NCBI GenBank assembly: GCA_030684415.1
Contig: JAUXNL010000520.1
Location: forward strand, 1 to 6,077
Length of the DNA: 6,077 bases
Direction of reading: 5' to 3'
Source: Moraxellaceae bacterium
GTDB lineage: Bacteria > Pseudomonadota > Gammaproteobacteria > Pseudomonadales > Moraxellaceae
Positions within the stretch are counted from its first letter, which is position 1, and each line of letters begins with the position of its first letter. Positions 1-6,077 of this stretch are shown piece after piece. Both the position numbers and the translations under genes were made by a program. The notes under the pieces are model-generated. The model ran no database searches. It had not been told where the DNA came from and saw only the letters and a list, made by a program, of their open reading frames with translations.

Positions 1-323
1 GGTTAAGCTCGCGGCGCCTCTCGCGACGCACCCGCTACGCTCCCAATGACAGATTGCTCAAATCGATTGTCGTGTCCATTGTGGACGACCGCATGCAGCT
101 TGACGAGTTCCTGGCTGAGGCAAAACGGCGTTATGGCCTAGTGCTTGGCGATGCCGAGGGCGTGCGTTTGGTTGATACGAAGCTCGTCGACCAAGAAGAG
201 CTTAGCGAGAATCGAGACAACCTCGAAGCTAGGCTTATTGGGCTGGGTCTGGTTCGTAGACTTTCAGACTCTTGTTCGTTTGTTGAAAACCCGTTTGCAT
301 TCAAGGGAGAGGCAGCATGCTGA
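1..323 (+). CDS. C-terminal part of an unrecognised protein, truncated by the window's left edge
   Basis: The frame is open from base 3 to the TGA at 321-323, giving 106 codons. A TTG at 54 could be read as a start, but no Shine-Dalgarno sequence precedes it and the frame continues upstream without a stop, so I read this as the tail of a longer gene. The visible part is mixed alpha/beta and charged. It ends in a segment of about 45 residues (DQEELSENRDNLEARL, then an LGLVRRLSDSC stretch, then VENPF) that could be a small winged-helix-like or helical interaction module. That is only an impression from the pattern of helices and a short hydrophobic strand. No catalytic motif or membrane segment is visible. 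Its stop overlaps the start of the giant ATPase gene by 7 bases, so the two are very probably co-translated and functionally linked. By position it could correspond to the gene preceding the large ATPase in DptFGH- or SspFGH-like cassettes, but I do not recognise the sequence. Confidence 0.8.
   Translation, partial: LSSRRLSRRTRYAPNDRLLKSIVVSIVDDRMQLDEFLAEAKRRYGLVLGDAEGVRLVDTKLVDQEELSENRDNLEARLIGLGLVRRLSDSCSFVENPFAFKGEAAC
303..312 (+). promoter_or_regulatory. Ribosome binding site of the giant ATPase gene, inside the upstream gene
   Basis: The purine run AAGGGAGAGG ends four bases before the ATG at 317, with GGAG at 306-309 spaced seven bases from it. It lies within the last codons of the upstream gene. 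Together with the 7-base overlap (ATGCTGA, where the new ATG precedes the old TGA) this supports the start at 317 and suggests translational coupling. Confidence 0.75.
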
Positions 324-3300
324 CCGATCGCATTATTGGGCGCGTCGGTGCGGACATTCTCGCCAAGCGTATTTCCAATCAGGGACAGCCGGGAGACTCT
401 GCGGCGCTCTTCCGACTCGACAAACTTTCGTCGAGCCAGATAGCTGCTGTGGCACGGGCGATTCTCGCCAATCCGGACCTTTTCGCGCACGTGGATTTGA
501 TGATCCCCGAAGCTTTAGTCGTAGGTCAGGGCTTGCCAACGGAGATACTGATCTCCCAGAACGCAGGCTTTGTGCGCAATAACGCCGTGACAATGAAAGC
601 CGCCATCCTGACGGCGAACGGGAATGAGCATAATTTGGCAGATACGCTTGGCCACGTTATGGCCATCGGTGCCAAGGAGATGCGCGACGACCCCGGACCT
701 TGGGTCGAGGCCGCTCTGTACGCGGGTGGGCTCTCGCCTGTTCCAGATGACCGAGCTGTGTTTCACGCCGCCCTAGGTGGCTTGCTCGCTTCTTCCGAAC
801 TCTCCCTGGTCCAGCTTGGCGAGTTCTGCTCCGAGATTGTCGAGGTCATTTCTACCCGAGGACTGCCTATTCGCGATGCGGTTGGCTTCGCGATGCCGTG
901 TGCTGGGCTCCCGCGGGATAGCTTCTTCTTCTCCAATGCCAAGACCTTTACCGGCAGCCGAAAACCATGGGAAAAAGCATTTTCCAAGCTCTTCGATCAG
1001 CGCGCGCCCTTACTTAAAAAACTTCGGCAGAACGGTCAGCCGCTCGATGCTGAAGAGCTTTTAGAACGCATCGAGTCCAGCGCCGATGAGATCACTGAAG
1101 GAGCACGCCAAGCGTTAGGAGCTTTTGCCGTTGCGCCAGCAGGAGATCATGAGGCGGCTTCGGCACTGGCTCAGTTCGAATGGGAGGGCGACGGCGTTTA
1201 CTTGGCCTTTGATAAACCCAAGGAGAGGCAGCTTGGGCTGGCTGATTCGACTATTCGCTTCTTCGATCACGATTGTGATCCTGAAAATTCGCTCGATGTC
1301 GAAGGACGCAAGCTGTTGGAGGACTTGAAGTCACGCGAGCGGCGCTCCGATTTTAACGAAGAAGACGAAGGGTTCTTCGTTAAGCATCGCCGACTACTCG
1401 AGCAAGATACCAAGCTCTGTGCTCGATGGGAAAAAGCGCTGTATGGGAAACCTATCGAGTGCAACGATTTCTTTGACGGCTTCGCTCGCGTGGCCAATAG
1501 CCTGCATGCGGGCCTGAGCGACCCCGATGGCGAGCGCATCCTGCGCTTCACCATCACAAAGGGTCGAACGGAGTGGCGGGAACGCTTCAATTACGACACC
1601 GGCAGCTTTTTCTCGGCGATGTATCGTGGTCTGAAGGAGTTGATGGGATCTAAGGTTGATTGGAAGGTCGAGCGTCTCCGAAATGCAGATCTTCCAGACC
1701 CGCTCTTCGATTATGAAGCTTTCTTCGCAAAGGAAAAAGAACTACGCAATAACAAGAAGAACAAAATAAAGCCAAATACATCGCTCTCACGTTCGGCTTT
1801 GCAGATTAAGTTCGACGTTGCTTTGGTAAAAGTCTCTAAGGATAAAGAAACGGTATTAGCCAAAACCCAACTCCTGTGGAGCTACAAGCCGACATCAATT
1901 GGCTTGTCGATGGTCTCCGATATGCGCCGCCTCTTGGAGAAGGGCGCGGTGGGATGTACGGAAGTTCCTCGTAAGCTCGTGAGTAAGAAGGGCGGCGTGC
2001 AAAGTGTGTCGCTGCTGGATACCGGAACTTTAGAAGCTACCTATTCGACCGATGCCGGCTCACTAGTTCCTGCTGTCAATAAGCTGCGCAGCTTGCGCCA
2101 AGATATCAAGGCTCGGATCAAAGAGCTTGCTGACGAAGGCCGACTGACGCTGCATCAGCGTGGAGAGATTAAAGCTATTTGGGATAGATTCGAGGAAGAC
2201 TATATCAAGGCGATGGAGGACTTTGTCTCCACAGGCCTGCATGGCGAAGCTGTTATGCGCCAAGCTGAGTCTTTCGGGGCATTACTGACTAGCTTGATGA
2301 TCAACGCCCGTGGCGACGTATGTCGTTCTCGTTTGGTCGCTGAGGTTCTCTCAATTGGCACTGTTCGTGTGGCCGGTGACAATCCTGCATTGATCGTTCC
2401 GCCTTGGCATCCTGAGCGAATGAAGGCCTTGGCGGTTAAGTCAAGGCGAGTGGCTGGATTCGTCACGCATTTGCTATCAAGCGGAAGCATTTTATATGGA
2501 GATCGAGAGATCTTCATGCGTGAGCTATCGGACGAAATCGCGCATCCCTTCTATCCCGAAATCGCTGTTCTCAACCGTGCAGGCGCACCGACACTGGTCT
2601 CCGAGAGCAGTACTACCAATGGTTATAGTCTCTTTGAGTCGCCTACGCGTAGTGCTGAGGACGCCATGACTGATGTTGCCCCGGCTGCTGCTGCTAAGCA
2701 GGCGCGTGAGCTTTTGGAGCGATATGTGGGCTTGCAGCCGCATGAGGCTTCTAATCTCAGTGTTGTTCTCTACAACGCTGATGCCGCTGAGCTTCCGCTG
2801 GCGACAGTGCGCGAACTCTCATCGATTCAGGAAGATGGAAGGTTCCAATGCAACGTGTCGGTGCGTCACTCTGATCCGGCGAAGCTTCGCAGTGTCTACG
2901 GTGAACTAGTCAATAAGGCTGGTGATAATCCGGATCTGCCAGTGGTTAGTGAGACCAGCGACAACTTTATGTCGAAGCTACGTATCTCGGTGACGCCGAT
3001 ATCAGCCACTCCCAGCGAAAGTGCTCAAGGCTTCAAGCCATTCGATGTGGCCTTTCTGCATGACGTGGTTGCACGCGCGGCTCAGTTGGAGTGGCTGCCA
3101 GTTCCCTGGACCAATGATCGGCCCAGCCTGGAACACGCCCCGTCACGCTGGTCCTATCGCAGTGTATCGGGCGAAAACGAGCTTAAATCGACTACGTTCT
3201 TGACCTGTCCTTGGCAGACCGCCTCCGGCTGGGCCTATGTGTCAGCCGTCGCAGCTGTTTACCGTCAGATGGACGCTTTGCCCGAGGAGCGCAGCCTGCC

Positions 3301-5722
3301 GGTACGTCGTATCTCGCTTCAGAGCTCAGCGTTGGCAGGCATGATCAAAGATGCGCATGACCTGGCTGAGTGGGTGGCAACCTACGACGAGCTGCTAGAT
3401 AAGCGCCAGCTTCAGCATAATGACATCACCGTCGTGCGTTATCGCCGCGGCTCTACCAATGGCCGTAATATGATCGTTAGCTCGACTTCCGAGCATCGGC
3501 TATTAAGCGCTTTGTTGCGTCGCCGCTTGGATGAGTTGAACTTGCAGCTTGGTCCTGACGAGATACAAGCCGCTACCGACAGAGCCAAGCGTGACGCTCT
3601 TTCCATTTCCGGTGACATCGTGCTTCGCGCGGCGAAGCGAGGTGTCTCTGCTGGAGAAATGATAGGGCTTGTACTCAGTCGCTATTTGTTGGCTGAAGAG
3701 TTTAAGGCTGCTGCAGTTGGGGGGCAGGTCTTAACTGCTTACTTCCTGCTTGACGATTATGCCGGCTGGCTTTCTCAGCCAGAGAGTCGTATCGCCGACA
3801 TACTCGCGCTTAATGTCGAAGAGCGTGAAGAGGATATCTGTGTAGTCATCTCTATCGTCGAATCGAAGTATGTCGGTGCCGACGGTCTTGCGAAGGCGCG
3901 CCGCGATTCCAAAGACCAACTTTTGGCTACGCTGGGCATGTTCCGTGAGGCGCTCTTCGGTGATCCTGGACGGCTTGATCGCGACGTATGGCTTGCTCGC
4001 TTGGCTGACTTGCTCATCGACGCTGACATTCCGCCGGGCCTGACTGGGCTTATGGAGCGTGCGCGGGCGAAGCTTCGGGAAGGTGAGGTAGAAATCTCTC
4101 TGCGCGGCTACTCGCAGGTTTATGTCCACACTTCGGATGCCGGCTCGATCTCCGCCTCCGATCAGGAGCTGTTGGAAGAGGCGGACGGTGTTCAGGCTTG
4201 GCAGGAGGTCTTTGATAGGCCCGACCTGCGCAAGCTAGTCGAGGCTTATGCCAAAGGAGCCAGTGGATTCGAAGCTCGAGCCGGGCTCGGCCCCCACTTG
4301 CCATGGACGGCTCAAGGGTTCAAGAAGCCTGCTCCGCGCGTGCCATGGCTCGCTGCTATGGGGCAACTTGCTAGCGGCACTGCCGAAATCGTAGTGGAGG
4401 CAGAGCAGGAGAGCGCCGATGTTGGTCATTCAGCCCCATTCAGCAGCCAGGTGCCTGAGCCTGAAGCTTCTGTACAAAAGCCGGTTGAGACCGCACCTGT
4501 CGCTAGGGCCGAGGATTTGAGTCTGACGCCTGCCAAGCCTGCCAACCTTGGCACTTCGCTCTCCGAACTTATTTCTGCCAAGTTTGCAGGCGGGGCACAG
4601 GCTGATGCCGAGCGTGAAGAGTGGGCCCAGGAGGTCACCAAGAAACTCAAGGCTGCGCTCAACAGCTACGGCCTGCAGGCAGCGGTTTTGGGTACGCGCT
4701 TGACCCCTAATGGCTGTCTAGTTCGCCTGGCCGGTTCCGACCGGTTGCGGGTCGAAGACATCGAGAACAAGCGCACTCAGCTCCTGACCACCCATGCGAT
4801 CAATTTAGTAACTGTCCAGCCCAAGCCTGGTGAAATCGTGGTCACTGTCGCGGGCTCTAAACGCCAAGCCGTGTCGCTGTGGGAGCTCTGGTCGCGTCGC
4901 GAGCTTAACCGCAACGTCGCAGGCACTAACACCTCGTTTCTACTGGGGCTCCAAGAGATAAACGGCGCGTTGTTATACCTTAATTTGGGCTCGGAATTCG
5001 CCGGACTCTCTTCGCATGAGCCGCATTCGTTGGTGGCTGGTGCGACCGGTAGCGGTAAGTCCGTACTTATCCAGGCGCTGCTCTTGGACATTGCCGCGAC
5101 TAACTCGAAGGACTTGGCGCAGATCATCTTGATCGATCCGAAAATGGGCGTGGACTACGCTCCTTTGGCCGACTTGCCGCACATGCGCGAGGAGATTGTC
5201 ACTACCAAAGAGAAAGCCGGAGAGGTTCTTGAGGCTCTGGTGCAAGAGATGGAGGATCGCTACCGCGCTTTCGCAAAGGCGAGGACTCGCGACCTTCCAA
5301 CATACAACGCCAAGGTATCAGCCGAAGAGCGCCTTCCGATGGTTTTTTTGGTTCACGATGAGTTCGCGGATTGGATGCTCGACGACACTTACAAAGCGGC
5401 GGTGGGTGCGGCGGTACAGCGCTTGGGTGTGAAAGCCCGTGCGGCCGGAATTCATCTGATCTTCGCAGCCCAGCGCCCTGATAAAGACGTGATGCCGATG
5501 CAGCTCCGCGAGAACTTGGGCAACCGCTTGATTTTGAAGGTTTCAAGCGAGGCCACATCCAAGATTGCGCTAGATCGGCCTGGTGCTGAGCTGCTCTTGG
5601 GTCGAGGTCACCTAGCTGCCAAACTCAATGGCGAGCAAGGTTTGGTTTTCGCGCAAGCGCCGTTCCTATCGGATCAAGACATCGAGATCGCGGTGGCCGC
5701 CATCAGCGCCGACAACCAATAG
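317..5722 (+). CDS. Giant FtsK/SpoIIIE-type DNA translocase (1801 aa) with a probable internal PD-(D/E)XK nuclease core; DptH/SspH-like defence ATPase candidate
   Basis: This probable cytosolic DNA-translocating ATPase of 1801 residues has its motor at the extreme C-terminus. The ATPase is clear. There is a Walker A at 1575-1582 (GATGSGKS, K1581), the FtsK-typical strand LIDPK at 1605-1609, and a Walker B VFLVHDE ending at D1681-E1682 and followed by FAD. The sensor-like segment GIHLIFAAQRPD lies at 1711-1722, and the tail GAELLLGRGH lies at 1756-1765. An FtsK beta-like domain precedes it (about 1436-1525, with PGE at 1504-1506). Upstream, E1114, D1161, E1182-x-K1184 and Q1201 fit a PD-(D/E)XK nuclease core. 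Residues 1 to about 1090 are not recognised; they include a Lys/Asn-rich linker (472-487), a long helical stretch (about 586-660) and PPWHP at 695-699. No transmembrane segments or FtsK gamma domain are visible, so this is not the cell-division FtsK. The start at 317 is set by a good ribosome binding site and the 7-base overlap. Length and neighbours suggest a phage-defence effector; DptH or SspH affinity is inference. Confidence 0.93.
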   Translation: MLTDRIIGRVGADILAKRISNQGQPGDSAALFRLDKLSSSQIAAVARAILANPDLFAHVDLMIPEALVVGQGLPTEILISQNAGFVRNNAVTMKAAILTANGNEHNLADTLGHVMAIGAKEMRDDPGPWVEAALYAGGLSPVPDDRAVFHAALGGLLASSELSLVQLGEFCSEIVEVISTRGLPIRDAVGFAMPCAGLPRDSFFFSNAKTFTGSRKPWEKAFSKLFDQRAPLLKKLRQNGQPLDAEELLERIESSADEITEGARQALGAFAVAPAGDHEAASALAQFEWEGDGVYLAFDKPKERQLGLADSTIRFFDHDCDPENSLDVEGRKLLEDLKSRERRSDFNEEDEGFFVKHRRLLEQDTKLCARWEKALYGKPIECNDFFDGFARVANSLHAGLSDPDGERILRFTITKGRTEWRERFNYDTGSFFSAMYRGLKELMGSKVDWKVERLRNADLPDPLFDYEAFFAKEKELRNNKKNKIKPNTSLSRSALQIKFDVALVKVSKDKETVLAKTQLLWSYKPTSIGLSMVSDMRRLLEKGAVGCTEVPRKLVSKKGGVQSVSLLDTGTLEATYSTDAGSLVPAVNKLRSLRQDIKARIKELADEGRLTLHQRGEIKAIWDRFEEDYIKAMEDFVSTGLHGEAVMRQAESFGALLTSLMINARGDVCRSRLVAEVLSIGTVRVAGDNPALIVPPWHPERMKALAVKSRRVAGFVTHLLSSGSILYGDREIFMRELSDEIAHPFYPEIAVLNRAGAPTLVSESSTTNGYSLFESPTRSAEDAMTDVAPAAAAKQARELLERYVGLQPHEASNLSVVLYNADAAELPLATVRELSSIQEDGRFQCNVSVRHSDPAKLRSVYGELVNKAGDNPDLPVVSETSDNFMSKLRISVTPISATPSESAQGFKPFDVAFLHDVVARAAQLEWLPVPWTNDRPSLEHAPSRWSYRSVSGENELKSTTFLTCPWQTASGWAYVSAVAAVYRQMDALPEERSLPVRRISLQSSALAGMIKDAHDLAEWVATYDELLDKRQLQHNDITVVRYRRGSTNGRNMIVSSTSEHRLLSALLRRRLDELNLQLGPDEIQAATDRAKRDALSISGDIVLRAAKRGVSAGEMIGLVLSRYLLAEEFKAAAVGGQVLTAYFLLDDYAGWLSQPESRIADILALNVEEREEDICVVISIVESKYVGADGLAKARRDSKDQLLATLGMFREALFGDPGRLDRDVWLARLADLLIDADIPPGLTGLMERARAKLREGEVEISLRGYSQVYVHTSDAGSISASDQELLEEADGVQAWQEVFDRPDLRKLVEAYAKGASGFEARAGLGPHLPWTAQGFKKPAPRVPWLAAMGQLASGTAEIVVEAEQESADVGHSAPFSSQVPEPEASVQKPVETAPVARAEDLSLTPAKPANLGTSLSELISAKFAGGAQADAEREEWAQEVTKKLKAALNSYGLQAAVLGTRLTPNGCLVRLAGSDRLRVEDIENKRTQLLTTHAINLVTVQPKPGEIVVTVAGSKRQAVSLWELWSRRELNRNVAGTNTSFLLGLQEINGALLYLNLGSEFAGLSSHEPHSLVAGATGSGKSVLIQALLLDIAATNSKDLAQIILIDPKMGVDYAPLADLPHMREEIVTTKEKAGEVLEALVQEMEDRYRAFAKARTRDLPTYNAKVSAEERLPMVFLVHDEFADWMLDDTYKAAVGAAVQRLGVKARAAGIHLIFAAQRPDKDVMPMQLRENLGNRLILKVSSEATSKIALDRPGAELLLGRGHLAAKLNGEQGLVFAQAPFLSDQDIEIAVAAISADNQ
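1730..1777 (+). other. AT-rich patch encoding a Lys/Asn-rich basic linker within the giant ATPase
   Basis: Residues 472-487 are dominated by Lys and Asn (for example LRNNKKNKIKPN). The DNA here is distinctly richer in A than the rest of the gene. It is probably a flexible, positively charged inter-domain loop that could touch DNA or mark a domain boundary. The frame is intact across it. Confidence 0.5.
3602..3946 (+). other. Putative PD-(D/E)XK nuclease core inside the giant ATPase
   Basis: In order, this region shows a helix with E1114 (AGEMIGLVLSRYLL) and the segment LDDYAGW (1145-1151). The strand entry IADILAL follows with D1161, then the hydrophobic strand CVVISIVESKY with E1182 and K1184. 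Next comes a helix carrying Q1201 and L1202 (SKDQL). An acidic residue, a hydrophobic strand ending in E-x-K, and a downstream Gln helix are the hallmark of the PD-(D/E)XK fold as used by restriction-type and related nucleases. All the expected catalytic positions are present, so an active nuclease is plausible. The assignment rests on motif order alone, without a structural model, and the domain edges are approximate. Confidence 0.6.
4397..4552 (+). other. Low-complexity Glu/Pro/Ala linker separating the nuclease-bearing part from the FtsK motor
   Basis: Residues about 1361-1412 are rich in Glu, Pro, Ala and Ser (EAEQESADV, then VPEPEASVQKPVETAPV) with no regular hydrophobic pattern. It looks like a disordered tether between the front of the protein and the translocase. 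This would be a natural boundary if the two parts are separate proteins in relatives. Confidence 0.65.
4622..5701 (+). other. FtsK beta-like plus RecA-fold motor domain of the giant ATPase
   Basis: Residues about 1436-1525 follow the FtsK beta-domain pattern: a helix, then YGLQAAVLGTRLTPNG, a helix, and a strand around a PGE turn, then LWELW. Residues about 1545-1795 are the motor, with Walker A at K1581, LIDPK at 1605-1609, Walker B at D1681-E1682 and KARAAGIHLIFAAQRPD at 1706-1722. The segment VSSEATSKIALD (1742-1753) aligns with the FtsK VSS...DSR.ILD block but carries Lys (K1749) where FtsK has Arg. The protein ends just after the motor with a QGLVFAQAPFLSDQDIEIAV tail, so the KOPS-binding gamma winged helix of chromosomal FtsK is absent. 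Confidence 0.9.
5344..5350 (+). other. In-frame U UUU UUG heptamer: possible -1 ribosomal slippage site just before Walker B
   Basis: A run of seven T at 5343-5349 followed by G makes the heptamer T TTT TTG in the correct phase (codons GTT TTT TTG, residues 1676-1678). A -1 slip would read Gly-Ser-Arg and then stop at TGA 5359-5361, producing a protein of about 1681 residues without the Walker B acid pair D1681-E1682 and everything after it. A purine stretch GAAGAG lies about 14 bases upstream. I see no convincing stem-loop downstream, so a real frameshift is uncertain and a plain Val-Phe-Leu strand is the default reading. Confidence 0.25.
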
Positions 5723-5730
5723 CCAGAGTT

Positions 5731-5735
5731 AAGGA
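5731..5735 (+). promoter_or_regulatory. Ribosome binding site of the DUF262 gene
   Basis: AAGGA lies in the 20-base gap between the giant gene and the next, with seven bases between it and the ATG at 5743. The gap is too short for a separate promoter or terminator, so the DUF262 gene is expected to be on the same transcript. Confidence 0.8.
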
Positions 5736-5742
5736 ATACTTC

Positions 5743-6077
5743 ATGGCAAAGAAATGGCAGTCCAGCCCTCACACAATCGCTGACATACGAGAGTGGAATG
5801 GCAATGGAACTCTACTCCTGCAACCCGACTACCAGCGACGTGAGGTCTGGGGTGATGCCGCTCGCGTTATGTTGATCGACAGCATTCTCAACGATATCCC
5901 GATGCCGAAGATATTCGTGTCCAAGGCCATCAAAGACATGAGGACGTATCGCAGTGTCATCGATGGCCAACAGCGTATCACTACAATATTGGCCTTCTTG
6001 AATGACGGTTTCCAGCTAGAGGCCCCATATAACGGAGCTTTTTACGGGAAGAAGTTTTCCGAGCTATCAGAAGAAGT
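5743..6077 (+). CDS. DUF262 domain protein, N-terminal part (ParB/GmrS/SspE-like), truncated by the window's right edge
   Basis: From the ATG at 5743 the frame is open to the window end, giving 111 codons plus two bases. The visible residues carry the DUF262 hallmarks: QPDYQRREVW at 27-36, a helix with MLIDSILNDIPMPKIFV at 43-59, and DGQQR at 74-78 followed by ITTILAFL. DUF262 is related to the ParB/sulfiredoxin fold. In GmrS- and SspE-type proteins it binds or hydrolyses nucleotides, with the DGQQR motif at the active site. It is usually joined to a C-terminal DUF1524 HNH nuclease domain, which would lie outside this window if present. The gene follows the giant translocase by 20 bases with a clear ribosome binding site, so it is probably in the same operon and acts in the same DNA-targeting pathway. 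SspE is an attractive identity, but many stand-alone DUF262 proteins exist, so no symbol is given. Confidence 0.92.
   Translation, partial: MAKKWQSSPHTIADIREWNGNGTLLLQPDYQRREVWGDAARVMLIDSILNDIPMPKIFVSKAIKDMRTYRSVIDGQQRITTILAFLNDGFQLEAPYNGAFYGKKFSELSEE

Noticed and set aside
54..323. Stand-alone 89-codon gene starting at TTG 54
   Set aside because: The frame continues open to base 3 with no stop and there is no Shine-Dalgarno sequence before 54, so it is better read as the end of a longer upstream gene.
131..490. Open frames on the minus strand and in other plus frames (for example 131-490, 3731-4129 and 5202-5558 minus, 145-582 plus)
   Set aside because: They lie across well-supported coding regions, have Ser/Arg-rich shadow-type composition, show no domain motifs and lack ribosome binding sites.
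1220..1230. Strong Shine-Dalgarno-like AAGGAGAGG inside the giant gene, resembling the real site at 303-312
   Set aside because: No ATG, GTG or TTG follows in the main frame at a usable distance, and the codons simply encode Lys-Glu-Arg, so an internal start is not supported.
2684..2696. GCT triplet repeat (four units)
   Set aside because: It encodes a short Ala run in a probable loop and is too short to be a meaningful microsatellite.
4731..4744. Small hairpin CCGGT-TCCG-ACCGG with a UNCG-class loop
   Set aside because: Only a 5-base-pair stem inside coding sequence, with no following T-run and no gene boundary, so neither a terminator nor a clear regulatory element.
317..5722. Chromosomal cell-division FtsK or conjugative TraB/VirD4-type coupling protein
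   Set aside because: There are no N-terminal membrane segments and no gamma domain, the N-terminal region is huge and unrelated, and the neighbour is a DUF262 gene rather than division or transfer genes.
5723..5742. Possible promoter or terminator between the giant gene and the DUF262 gene
   Set aside because: The gap is only 20 bases and is accounted for by the ribosome binding site; no -35/-10 pair or stem-loop fits.

Overview
The window reads as the middle of a large bacterial operon, with all recognisable genes on the + strand. GC is moderate (by eye a little above 50%). Codon use mixes GC-ending and AT-ending codons, ribosome binding sites are purine-rich, and gene packing is tight. This fits a proteobacterium, but no housekeeping gene is present to fix the taxon. 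I see no tRNA, rRNA, CRISPR array, insertion sequence or attachment site.

Layout. Bases 1-323 hold the 3' end of a gene that begins upstream of the window (its frame is open from base 3). Its stop overlaps the next start by 7 bases. Bases 317-5722 hold one very large gene of 1801 codons. About its first 1090 residues match nothing I can name. Next comes a region with the residue pattern of a PD-(D/E)XK nuclease core (around residues 1110-1205), then a low-complexity Pro/Ala/Glu linker (about 1361-1412), and finally a C-terminal FtsK/SpoIIIE-type beta domain plus motor ATPase (about 1436-1795). After a 20-base gap with a good Shine-Dalgarno sequence, a third gene begins at 5743. It runs off the right edge; its 111 visible residues are the N-terminal part of a DUF262 (ParB/GmrS/SspE-type) protein.

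How they may work together. A giant fusion of DNA translocase and putative nuclease, co-translated with an upstream gene and followed by a DUF262 gene, looks like a DNA-targeting defence module. The closest described relatives I can think of are the restriction halves of DNA phosphorothioation systems: DndFGH/DptFGH with its large DptH ATPase, and SspABCD paired with SspFGH and/or SspE, where SspE carries DUF262. No modification gene (dndCDE/sspBCD or a methyltransferase) is visible here, so this assignment is inference. It depends on the flanking genes and on homology searches I cannot run.
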